A stretch of 64,000 nt of DNA, from the NCBI GenBank assembly GCA_022496205.1, contig WTXD01000042.1:62001-126000 (forward strand). Direction: 5' to 3'. Each line of letters begins with the position of its first letter. Within the stretch, counting starts at the first letter, position 1. This document shows, piece after piece, positions 54,890 to 64,000 of the stretch. The notes under the pieces are model-generated. The model was not told where the DNA came from. It worked only from the letters and a program-made list of their open reading frames with translations, and searched no databases. The translations under genes and the position numbers were made by a program. This DNA comes from Gloeopeniophorella convolvens (Eukaryota > Basidiomycota > Agaricomycetes > Russulales).

Positions 54890-57374
54890 TCAACCTTCGA
54901 GCGTGTCGAGGTCAATGGTCGCAATTTCCGTCGTTGAACTTGCTGCACTTGGCGCACCGGTTCTGCGTTTTGTGCTAGTTAGGACGTAGAACCTTTATGG
55001 GATTTTCACTCACATCACTTGGTGATAGGCGTCCGTCATCATCACGTTGAACGCGTCGTTGCGGTGGGTTTCGATATGTTCCATCGCTGCAATATGCCCG
55101 TTATAGACGTCCAGATATGTTGTCGCTGCGAAATCTGCGCTCTTGAATTCACCTGTGCGCCACTCGTTCAGCGCAGCATAGAGCTATTTGAGGTGAATGT
55201 GTGAGCACTAGCACAAAACGAGGGCATAAAAACCCACGCCTGTTGCGACTAGCGCGACCATCGCCTTTGGAGCTGCAAGGTTGATGGTGCCGTCATTTGC
55301 ATGCACGCGCGGGAAGAGTGCCTTGTGTCGGTTTGCAAACGAGCTGATGCCAGGGGAAAAGTACAGGCCCCGGATCACCATAATGATGGCTGGGTTGCGA
55401 TATGGACGCGTGCGCATGGCAGGTCCGCTGAAGCTGGCGGCCTGCCATATGATAGTAGTCAGCCATGTGAGCAAGAGCCACGGAGATGGGATGCAATCAC
55501 ATTTGGTCCCTTCGCGAAGATGTATGTGTAGTTGTTCAACTGTTTCTCGACCGTGCGTGCAATCTCGGCTGGTGACGAATGTATATTGAACATCATAGCC
55601 ACTGCTGAGGCGCAGCGATCTTTGACGCTGCCACGAAAATGGCTGATTCGAGCACGCGGCTTGATTGGATGCGATAAGCATGAAGAAACCATCGACATCG
55701 AGGATACGTACTAGTGGCGCAATACTCTGCAAATGCTCTTGATCATTCAACAGCCGACGCTGCACCTCTGCTGCACCTGGAATGCGCGATGCAGCCAGCA
55801 CGAGAGGTTGATGGATGAATGAGATCGTGCGTTCAGCACTCGGGAATGACTGGCGGAACATAATAAAGGCATGCAAATTCTCGAACGATCCACTGATCGT
55901 GAGTCGCACTGGCTGGGATTGCTGCATCAATGTGATCCTCGGGGATCCCGGGGCAACAAATACGTGATTCGTGGCCGCGGGCCATGGGGCAGTATCGTTC
56001 AGTGGTGCGATCAGCGGTGGTGATGGGTCAATGATTACACCTGATGCAGTTGGGCCTCCTGCATTGGAGGCGGAAGGATCAAAGCCTGGGTCATGAAAAT
56101 GTCGACTGAATGCATTCGGAACCTCACCGGCGAACCCAACTTGGGTGGGGACTGGTGCTACCACACCGGGGTTGCCTACATTCGCGATGGCACCTTCAAA
56201 AAGACCTAGTTGAGGGGGTGCTGGCTGTGGTGCGAGGATAGGAGCTGGTGGTGCCACCGGGATTGTAGCACTGCCCAGCGTGACTGGGTTTGGCATCGGG
56301 CCACTATTGTTAGCTACGGGAGGTATCGTAGTTGCTACTTCGGAGGCATTGATAGGCTGGGATAATGCTAGAGACGATGCGGCCTGAAAAGACGCTTTAT
56401 AAGCACCCGCAAAGCAAGACTTCAATTAACCCACATTGCTGCTACTGCCGGATGAAGCCACTGGCCAGGATGGACGCTTCGATTGATTTTCGCAATGTTA
56501 GAATTGTTCAATGGATGAGAATGCTGCTTGTCAATACCTCGCGTGCAACAGCCTCAGCGAACTTAGAAGGCTGCTTGCGAGAGAGCTCAGAAAAGGCCTG
56601 CTCTGCCTCTTCCTCATCCAGTTCCGATTCTTCTTCCGAGTCGCTGCTGCTGCTAGTCAGACTCTGCGTATCGCCTGCATCGTCGAGGAAGACAGCATTT
56701 TCTGTGCATAGCGTGTGACGTAGAGGACGATGGATGGTGTCCGACAAAAATGGCAAGTCGTGCTTAGTCATGGGACACGGGATGTGGGACGTGTCACTCA
56801 CCCCGCTGCAGAGGCCGAGCTCGGACTAAACGTTGCCCAATCTCACCATGCCCCACCACCGCTGAAGACCCTGGCACAGGACCATGATCAAGAGCAACCT
56901 GCGTGGTTGCAGGAATGCCCTCATCGTTGTCCGAAATAAACTCAAGTGGTGGTGGCTGCCCACGACGCCGCCCTAGTATGGCATAGTGAGTAGGTCCGGC
57001 ATATCAATATAGTGCAACTATTTAGCGATTGCTACTGACCTTGCACACGCTGTCGTTTGGCAGGTATCTGATGGTCTGCCTGTACTGCAGGACCAGCATC
57101 TTGAGCTGACCTCTTTCCAGCAGCTTTGGATGCTGGCGATAGCAAGTCAGTCGGCTAGCGTACTCGGCGCTCGGCGACCGAACTCTGCACTTACACAGGT
57201 TACCCGTTGCAGCTGTCTCATTTTCCTCAGCAGTCGTGGCCCTGGTACGCTTCCTTTTCTGGCCTGCTGTTGTAGGTAGCACACTCATCTCATTTCCAGA
57301 ATGAGGAATGGCTGGTGGGTTGGTGGGTGGCACGGCAGCCGCAGACGCGAGGGCCTTGCGAGTTCGGGGAGCCA
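54890..57374 (-). CDS. DUF6532 protein, transposon partner gene
   Basis: Minus-strand gene starting M-A-P-R-T-R-K-A at 57374. Coding blocks are separated by short introns, among them one ending before 57126, one between about 55730 and 55680, 55237-55184 and 55013-54975. The DUF6532 domain is recognised by R-I-S-H-F-R-G-S-V-K-D (about 55660), Y-I-F-A-K-G-P-N, R-N-P-A-I-I-M-V-I, then V-A-T-G joined across an intron to L-Y-A-A-L-N-E-W-R-T-G-E-F and a final Y-L-D-V-Y-N-G-H. The N-terminal half holds K-R-K-R basic signals, a Ser/Asp/Glu acidic tract (about 56600) and a Pro/Val/Ala-rich linker. The function of the family is unknown; it is abundant in agaricomycetes. It is divergent from the transposase at 57605, so the pair probably belong to one element. 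Not every splice site between 56430 and 57020 was resolved. Confidence 0.75.
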
Positions 57375-57604
57375 TGTTTTGAGGTAGAGGGAGATGGTTT
57401 CGAGGAGGGTGAGTGAGCAAAAAAGTAACTGAGTAAAGAGCGGCAATGGTTGTATGGAGGCGTTGCCACGGTACGCGCTCCCTCTTATAATTTTTTTTAA
57501 CACAGCTGATTAAGTTGCATCACCCAGAGCACTCACCTATCTCTCTCTATCATTGCCACTCCATACACCTGTCTCTATCTCCTACACTTTGAAATTACGA
57601 GTCC
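57375..57604. promoter_or_regulatory. Shared divergent promoter region
   Basis: The 230 bp between the two divergent start codons contain an AT-rich block with TATAATTTTTTTTAA (about 57484) and a CT-rich tract (CTCTCTCTATC, about 57541) before the transposase start. Such pyrimidine tracts are usual upstream of fungal starts. A bidirectional promoter is inferred from layout only. Confidence 0.4.
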
Positions 57605-59873
57605 ATGGCGCCACTCCGATGTTCGACATGCAGGCGCATGTTCAAAGACAGCTCTGGCTACGCATGTCATCTCAAGATGACAAGAAACCTGCTTTGTCAA
57701 GCTCGCTACAAGCCCTTGCATCGGATCTCCAGCGCGCATAACGATAGGGCCCCCGCAAGTAATGGAGCGTCAGCACGTTTTCAGGGTGATTATTTTGGTG
57801 CGAACTACGGACAAGATGACTTTGGGGTGGTTGCAAATGCCGACACGGTCATTGATGCTCAAGGCGGTGAGTCCAGTCCGAACGACGACCGCTGCAATCG
57901 AGATCTCATCGGCTTGCACTGCAGACACCAATGCCGCAAGCGATGGCTATGGAGTTTCAGATCTTGCTGGTGATGTTGAGCCCACGCTCCATTCAGGACA
58001 CGCAGGTATGCAAACCGAACCGATAGCATTAGCTACCTCATTCCAATGCCAGCCCACATCATCACGGCGATTCATTGAGCACTTCACAACGGGGCTTGCT
58101 GGTGCCCCAACCTCATCCGATAGTGCACGCATACCCAGTTACGAAGCATACAAGAATGCCGTTGGTGCTGACAGCGTGTGGGCTCCATTTCAGACTCGGC
58201 GAGGCTGGGAGTTCGCATACTGGGCAAAAACACGAGGAATAACACCCTCTGCAGTCGCTGACCTCCTTGCAATTGATGGGGTATGCGTTTGGCCTAGTTT
58301 CCGCGTCGCACTGCTCACACAATTTGGCTTAGGTTGTTGAACGTCTAGAGCTGTCATACAACAGCGTGAAGGAGCTCAATAGAATCATCGATGAAGAACT
58401 TCCTGGCCGGCCTAAGTTCAAATGCAAAAACATCACCATTGGTGGCCAGGCGTTCGAGTTCTATTATCGCGACGTCATACCCTGTATTCGGGCACTTTTC
58501 GGCGATGCTGAGTTTGCCAGTGACCTAATTCTCGTGCCTGAGCGCCACTATGCAGGTGGCGACCGGACTGCGGATTTTTGATGAGATGCATACAGGAAAG
58601 TGGCGGTGGTCTGTGCAGGTGTGTTGAGATGTGAACCATGTATCGTCTACTGTAGCTAACAGACGTGCAGGCTTCCTTAGAGGCACGCAAACCAGGGGCA
58701 ACTGCGATCCCAGTTGCGTTGTCTTCGGACAAGACACAACTCACATTGTTCCGCGGGAAGAGTGCATACCCCGTATGCCTTACGATCGGGAATATTCCAA
58801 AGGACACTCGGCGCAAACCATCTCGGCGCGCCCAGATCCTCGTCGGATATATCCCTATGACGCGGCTTCAGCATATCAAAAGCAAGAGCGCACGCCGCCG
58901 AGCGCTCGCAAGTATGCTTCATGCTTGCATGCATAGAATTACAGATGACATGCAGCTTTACGGCGAGATGGGGGTTGCAATGGCTACCGGCAGTGGTGTC
59001 TGGTATCGTTGCCACCCAATCCTAGCTACGTACATTGGCGACTACCCCGAACAGGTCCTCGTTACCGGCACATACAACGGCCGCTGCCCCAAGCGCATGG
59101 TTCCACGAGACGAGCTGGAAAGGCCAACTCGGTACCCGCCACGCACGCCCGACAGCGTGCGCGATGCACTGCTCCTTGCTGATGAGGACCCAAGTGCTTT
59201 CCATGCGGCATGCGGGGCTGCAGGTATCAAGCCAATCTACCACCCCTCCTGGGAAAACCTTCCTTTCTCCGACATCTTTGTATCCATTACCCCAGATATC
59301 CTTCACCAGTTGCACCAGGGCGTTATCAAGCATGTTCTGAAATGGGTCTCAAGTCCGAACGCATTTGGCGGTAACGAAATCGACGCGCGGTGCCGTCGGA
59401 TGCCACTCAATCACAATGCGCGCCTCTTCAACACCGGCGTTACAATACCGCCTCACGTCTCTGGGCAAGGACACAAGGGTATGTGCCGAATCCTACTCGG
59501 GCTTCTCGTGGGGCTCACTCTCCCTGGCAACCAATCTCCAGTTCGTCTAGTCCGTGCCATGAGAGGACTGCTGGATTTCCTTTACCTGGCTCAACCTTCC
59601 GTCCACACGTCCGAAACGCTACACGACTTAGACGATGCACTCGATCGCTTCCACGACAATAAAGATATCTTCAAAGATCTCGGAATTCGTGAAAACTTCA
59701 ATTTCCCAAAGCCCCACAGCCTCTTGCACTATTCGTCATCGATCAAGTTGTTTGGTACGACGGACAACTGCAGCACCGAGCAATCGGAGCGCCTCCACAT
59801 CGACTTCGCAAAGGATGCATACCGTGCAACAAACCGTAAAGATGAGTTCATTCAGATGACGGCGTGGCTTTAA
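57605..59873 (+). pseudogene. Plavaka-type transposase with frameshift and early stop
   Basis: Exons 57605-57866, 57925-58280, 58333-58618 and 58671-59873 (introns 58, 52 and 52 nt). The N-terminus has a Cys/His zinc-finger-like C-x2-C...H...C. Later come P-E-R-H-Y, D-E-M-H-T-G-K-W, a V-A-L-S-S-D-K-T-Q-L strand, L-T-I-G-N-I-P-K, and P-D-I-L-H-Q-L-H-Q-G-V-I-K-H near 59290, which is the hallmark of the Plavaka family of DDE transposases of the CACTA-like group. Two lesions are seen. At the T5 run 58575-58579 one base is missing relative to the frame that reads D-E-M-H-T-G-K-W. TAA at 59871 interrupts a frame that continues R-Q-E-K-V as in relatives. All other exons are open. The element is thus recently inactivated, unless the T-run is a sequencing error. 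Confidence 0.85.
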
Positions 59874-60680
59874 CGGCAGGAGAAGGTTCAACAGCATGCA
59901 GCATTCGTTCGATGGCGCCTGGCTGGACTTTCAGGCGGTTCAAATACCGGGCCGCCAGCGTTCGTGTTTCGACTCTGCACGCTGCAAATCCCTATCGTTT
60001 CCCTTTATTTCTTTTCTTTTGTGTGCATAAACGTTGGATTGTGGTGTGATGTGAATGCCATACTGACATGTTCTTATGGTCGTGTTCTATCTGCATTGTA
60101 TCACCCAAATACTGCTTTCTTAAGCTTCAGCAGCACTTTTCCACGAAACTAGTGCTCCCGGAAATCTGATAATAACTTCTCATGTTCCTGTGACATACAA
60201 GCACCATCAGTATAAATTCTCCGAGGTGAGGTGTTAATCCCATCTGCGTCTGGATGCACTATTACTCTGGGTACGGACGAGCGTGACATTCTGTGCCACT
60301 GCAGGTGCCCAATTTGGCTTCTGCATTTCGGCAGGCCGGCTATGAGCCCCATTGAGCCACAAGCTGTACCTTTGCATACCATAAACGGAAGTCTGAGTCA
60401 TGAGCGCATGCGCGACGGTGCATGGCAAGCCGTGACATTCCGTGACAGAACCCGGAAAAAAACGCGAACACTGTACCCTGTGGTCCGGCATTGCTCTGGC
60501 ACCACAACGATCCTAGGCTATTGATCCAGAAAGCAAAGATACGTTTTAAAATATACAGTCTACCTGCACGCAAGGATTTGAAGAGATAGGGATAAAAATG
60601 AGTGAGATATTCCATTCACAGCTTCGTGCACCCCAAACGCGCCGCGAACACTGCGCCACCGATAGTAGCGGCCGCCGGCC
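59874..60680. other. 3' part and flank of the Plavaka element
   Basis: The transposase frame remains open after the TAA to about 60152, consistent with a lost C-terminus in its first part. After that no gene is seen up to the start of the TET/JBP copy. No terminal inverted repeat was identified. Confidence 0.35.
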
Positions 60681-61735
60681 ACCGGCGAACCTTTTTACCG
60701 ACCACGTGACAGAGAGCCCGACGCATCCGGACGCCACGTGATGACACCATTTTGTCGCTCGCGCCGCGTTGCTCTTCCCTTTCACTCAGAGGCGAGCCGC
60801 AACAACCCCTCGGATAGCCACACGGCCTTGTCTGAGCCCGACTGACATCGAAGCTACGCTTTGTGAGTGTTTTCCTCCCCCCCTTCCCCCCCTTTTTTTT
60901 TCTACCTCTTTTGTGCTGTGAAGCCATGCCGCCTTTGTGACCTCGCCAGCGCGCTGCGGAGACCCGGCCAGGACTTCGCGTGCTGCAGGGAGGCACAAGG
61001 ACTGCTGGACGACGGCCGTCGCTTTTCCAAGCCGCCCCTTTGCCTCCCCCTTCGCCTCAGGCCCTGCGCACGCCGGTTGCTTATTCGCTTCTTTTCCCGA
61101 GCCCGCCCAGACCCCTCCCCCACGCCGGCGCCGTGGCGCCGATGGGGGCGAGCCTTCGCTCCTCGGGCCCAACGCCCTGGGCAGGCTTACGGCCGTCAGC
61201 TCGAGCACTCGGCTGCGCAAGACGAGGGCCACGCGGCGTGGTCGCCGGTGCCGCCGAGCCCCTCGCCGCCTCGCCACCCATGGCCGCACGGCGCCTGCGC
61301 ATGGCGGCAGCCCCGGCTTCACCCGGCGCTGCTTAGGCAGGCCCATGCGGCGGGCGGCGGGCGGCTGCAGGCGCACAGGCGGCCCCTCGGTCGAAAGTGG
61401 GAAAAGGCCGGGCAAGGAGGCTGGAGGCCACAGCCGCCCCGGGCCCCGGCGCTCTGAGGTCTTGAAAAAGACAGGGCCCAGCTTCGGGCTGGGGAGGCTG
61501 CCCGGGGCCATGCTCGCGCACCCCGGGCTGAAGCTGGACCGCCCGCCCCATGGCCCTGGCTCAGCATCCCCCTGCCGCCCCCCTTGCGCCCGTTTTGCCA
61601 TGGCGCCTTGGTGCGAACAGGCCTGATGCCAGCCGAGCGCCGCATCCTGCCGGCGGCCCTCTCGCCTCTGCGCGGCCTATGCCGCCAAGACGGCGCCGGG
61701 CCCGTTTTCGACGCCGCGGCGGATGGCGTTAGTTG
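60681..61735 (+). pseudogene. TET/JBP gene copy lacking the catalytic domain
   Basis: From 60681 the DNA matches the promoter, exon 1 and intron 1 of the gene at 38322, including both CACGTG boxes. The start codon has become ATA (about 60811; CGG-ATA-GCC versus CGG-ATG-GCC). The match continues through the N-terminal region to about 61320. There it jumps directly to the sequence corresponding to about 40285-40470 (C-L-G-G-L-M-R-W region and the tail), so roughly 1.3 kb with exons 3 and most of 4, including the iron-binding residues, is missing. Frames are broken. It is a deleted, inactive relative, possibly a non-autonomous derivative of the same mobile unit. Confidence 0.75.
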
Positions 61736-63334
61736 AACACGTGCCGGCCTTTGTCGGACGTCGCGTAGGTATATTTTCGATAGCGTGCGCTGGCGTCGCT
61801 TGGACCTCCGGCTGTGACGCCTTTTCGGCACCGCCAAATAAGGGGGCCGGCGGAATGCCTCTCAGGCCTTGATTCGAGGCCGTGCTCTCGACTTTGGTAA
61901 AGTTTTCTGACGGCTGGGCGCGCCAAAGGCAGCGCTGCCGAAAAGCCGGAGCCGGCTTCGACTTGGGCAAGTCAAGCCGGGTCAAGCCACAGGCTTCACC
62001 AGTGAAGCCGAGTTGGAGCCAGCTTTAGAGCTACATACATAAGTAGAGCGAATCAGTACGCATCGAGGAAGCCCGGAACGCGTGTATCGAAACTCGAGTC
62101 TTGGCGGCGTTGGTGGCACGGCGCGAGGCGGTGGCCTTGGATGGGATTGGTGGGCATGCGAGGGCGCGAGGACGGTGGCGACGGAGGCGATGTGGATGGA
62201 CAATGGCGGTAGCGAGGGACGGTGCGAGCATGAGGCGGTCGGAGGCGAATGGGATTAGATAATGAAAACGTGCTGTTCCAGCGGCGTTGCACGCATAGCG
62301 CACGCGACGTCCTTACAACACTATCACATCATTTTCATCTTGTTTCTCACTTCCCCAGAAGCTCAGTTCGCCCGGTAGCCGCTCGGGTTACTCGATACAC
62401 ACAGCAACTGGCCTGATGACGGCCGTTGGCCCCTGGCGTGCATACAGGACGCTGGTAGCGCCGTGTCACCTGGCGCACCATTGCATCACCACCTCACACC
62501 CCACCATTCAATGAACCCGAATGTGTCGTATGTATGTCTCATGGTATCCGTGATATGCGTGTGTGTAATCCTAGTGAATTCAGATTTTCGCCCTGCCACG
62601 CCAAACCGTTCGTGCATCCAACGAGCGAACCTCATACATCAGGCCGCTGTCTCAAGCTTTTGTGATTATGCAGCCACTTTTTCCCCTTGAATGTGCTTAT
62701 ATGGCCTCTACGGTCTGGTATCACCTGCCGTTTCAGCATGCGAGGGTGATTTTCGTGCTGCGGAAGGACAACTTTTCGATACCTCATCTAATTGAGTTAT
62801 ATCAATCGCTACAACTGCTGCAGCATAGGGGTCAGCTTATGAAGCAGCTCAAACATACCATTTTTAGACGTCGCGTGCCATCACACAGGCGTGCGCTGAC
62901 ATTCTGTGGCCCGCCGCTCCCTGTACCGCAGGCACACGGGCCATGCACGGGCTGGCTCGCAATCTCATTGGCTAGGATCACCGGGCTGGGAGCCGATCAA
63001 CTTCCGACTTACTCGGAGTCAGCTTCATGCATGACTTCGGACGTTGGTTAAGTTGATACGAAGTTGCAGCCCGGCTTCACTCGGCTGGGCCTTACGGCAA
63101 CACTGCCTCCGGCACGAGCGCTGCATCAAGCACGAGGTGCATCTAGCCAGAAGCCCGGGTTAGGGGTGGAAAATGCCGCAGGCACGTTCCTTCCCCTCGG
63201 CCTCGGCCTCAGCACCCGACCGCCGCCCTCGTGCCCCGCCGCGGCTCATTATGACGATGCCGTCGCGACTGTTGGAGTACCGATCTCGTTCGGCGATGAT
63301 GTCGTGACATGTGACGTCGCAGCGAGTATAGATA
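61736..63334. other. No gene seen
   Basis: GC-rich to about 62300 and more mixed afterwards. Frames of 65-130 codons are present without recognisable domains or consistent splice signals. CTTGGGCAAGTCAAGCCGGGTCAAGCC at 61963-61988 is a short direct repeat. Part of the 61740-62000 stretch may be the 3' end of the TET/JBP element. Confidence 0.35.
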
Positions 63335-63570
63335 CAGCGGTATTCAAAGTCATAGGCCCCGCGTTGACGTCGGTTCAGAACAGGCGTCTGATATGTGCAC
63401 GGCCCAAGATGGAAGGTCCGCACGTAAGCGCGCTCATTTCGAGTTGCCGTGCTCAGCCGGCAGACACACGCGCAAGCGTGATTGGACGGATGCTACTGCT
63501 GCAGTCTCCGCCAGAACACGCCTGTTCTGAACGGACGTCAACGCAGGGCCAATGCTATTGAATTTGGCTG
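63335..63570. mobile_element. MITE copy 2
   Basis: TA (63333-63334) and TA (63571-63572) flank a 236-bp unit starting CAGCGGTATTCAAAG and ending ATTGAATTTGGCTG. Each end carries about 55 bp with ATAGGCCCCGCGTTGACG / CGTCAACGCAGGGCC and GTTCAGAACAGGCG / CGCCTGTTCTGAAC, which are inverted relative to each other. Its ends match those of copy 1 at 46178-46478, while the interior differs. Confidence 0.7.
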
Positions 63571-64000
63571 TAGTACATGCTTGCCATGCATCAGCACAAA
63601 CAGACTCACCAGTCTAGCCGGGACGCGTGAACAACGCGTGCGCAAATGTACATCAGTGGGTTCTGATGTAATGATAAGATCGGATCTATGATCCCGGCAC
63701 GCGTGACAATTTATGACAAGCGCGCACTCCTTGCGCACTTTTCTCTCGACTTCAGCTTTGTTCTGGCACGCTCAGATCTCAACAAATAAACCTAAGACTT
63801 TGTAAGTACATGAAAAACGTATCAATGAATCCATATGCAAAGTATCAAGGGATTCCATTGAGGATAAGCCTGAGGTTACCAGGAAGTGAACGTTTGTGTT
63901 CATATCCCGGTTAGGCATAGTGCCTGGGGATGGCCAGCGGTTGGTTACAACGCCAGGCCCACGCGCCCTCGCATAGGCTAACGGGGCTTCTGTAGAATAG
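63571..64000. other. No gene seen, window end
   Basis: No coding region or repeat with another copy was recognised. A segment at about 63695-63720 (GCGTGACAATTT-TGAC) recalls 33608-33625. Confidence 0.3.

Noticed and set aside
55208..56425. Single 405-codon frame as one complete gene
   Set aside because: It reads through at least two introns; the true DUF6532 frame leaves it between about 55730 and 55500 and at 55237, as the conserved R-I-S-H-F-R-G and L-Y-A-A-L-N-E-W blocks lie in other frames.

Overview
This window reads as a transposon-rich, gene-poor stretch of a basidiomycete fungal genome, most likely Agaricomycetes. The coding regions are split by many short GT-AG introns, mostly about 45-75 nt. 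The recognisable families are typical of mushroom-forming fungi: a DUF6589 protein, a Plavaka-type transposase next to a DUF6532 gene, RecQ-like helicases of the lineage-expanded kind, a Helitron PIF1-like helicase, Ty3/gypsy and Ty1/copia remains, and a TET/JBP-type dioxygenase. No rRNA, convincing tRNA, CRISPR array or ordinary housekeeping gene cluster was seen. Two helicases of the telomere-linked RecQ type make a subtelomeric or heterochromatic location possible, but no telomere repeat is present.

Layout. 1-8.6 kb: nested LTR elements. A copia gag piece and a decayed gypsy gag-pol are cut by copies of one LTR family, one of them a solo LTR with a 5-bp target duplication. 9.8-11.1 kb: an unrecognised four-exon gene on the minus strand. 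11.5-18.4 kb: GC-rich hairpin-bearing tandem repeats and no convincing gene. 18.4-22.0 kb: a DEAD-box helicase scrap and a nearly intact DUF6589 gene. 22.0-25.7 kb: RecQ-like helicase 1 with a coiled-coil and proline-rich tail. 27.0-32.6 kb: a large multi-exon gene with a ParB/sulfiredoxin-like motif. 32.6-38.1 kb: dispersed repeats, foldback elements and another hairpin tandem block. 38.3-40.5 kb: a TET/JBP-like dioxygenase gene. 41.2-43.6 kb: tandem repeats and a foldback element. 44.2-45.8 kb: RecQ-like helicase 2. 46.2-48.7 kb: a MITE and a SAM-methyltransferase-like gene. 50.0-54.4 kb: an unknown 360-aa protein and a 5'-truncated Helitron helicase. 54.9-59.9 kb: a divergent DUF6532 / Plavaka transposase pair. 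60.7-61.7 kb: an internally deleted second copy of the TET/JBP gene. 63.3-63.6 kb: a second copy of the MITE.

The common thread is transposon biology. Most genes are transposase, helicase or retroelement parts, or probable passengers of mobile elements. Many elements have been inactivated by C-to-T type changes: CGA or CAG codons have become stops, as expected from deamination of methylated cytosine or a RIP-like process. An apparently intact TET/JBP-type gene, whose family oxidises methylcytosine, lies in the same window. The link between the two is inference. Splice sites were read by eye; where frames do not join cleanly this is stated in the entry.
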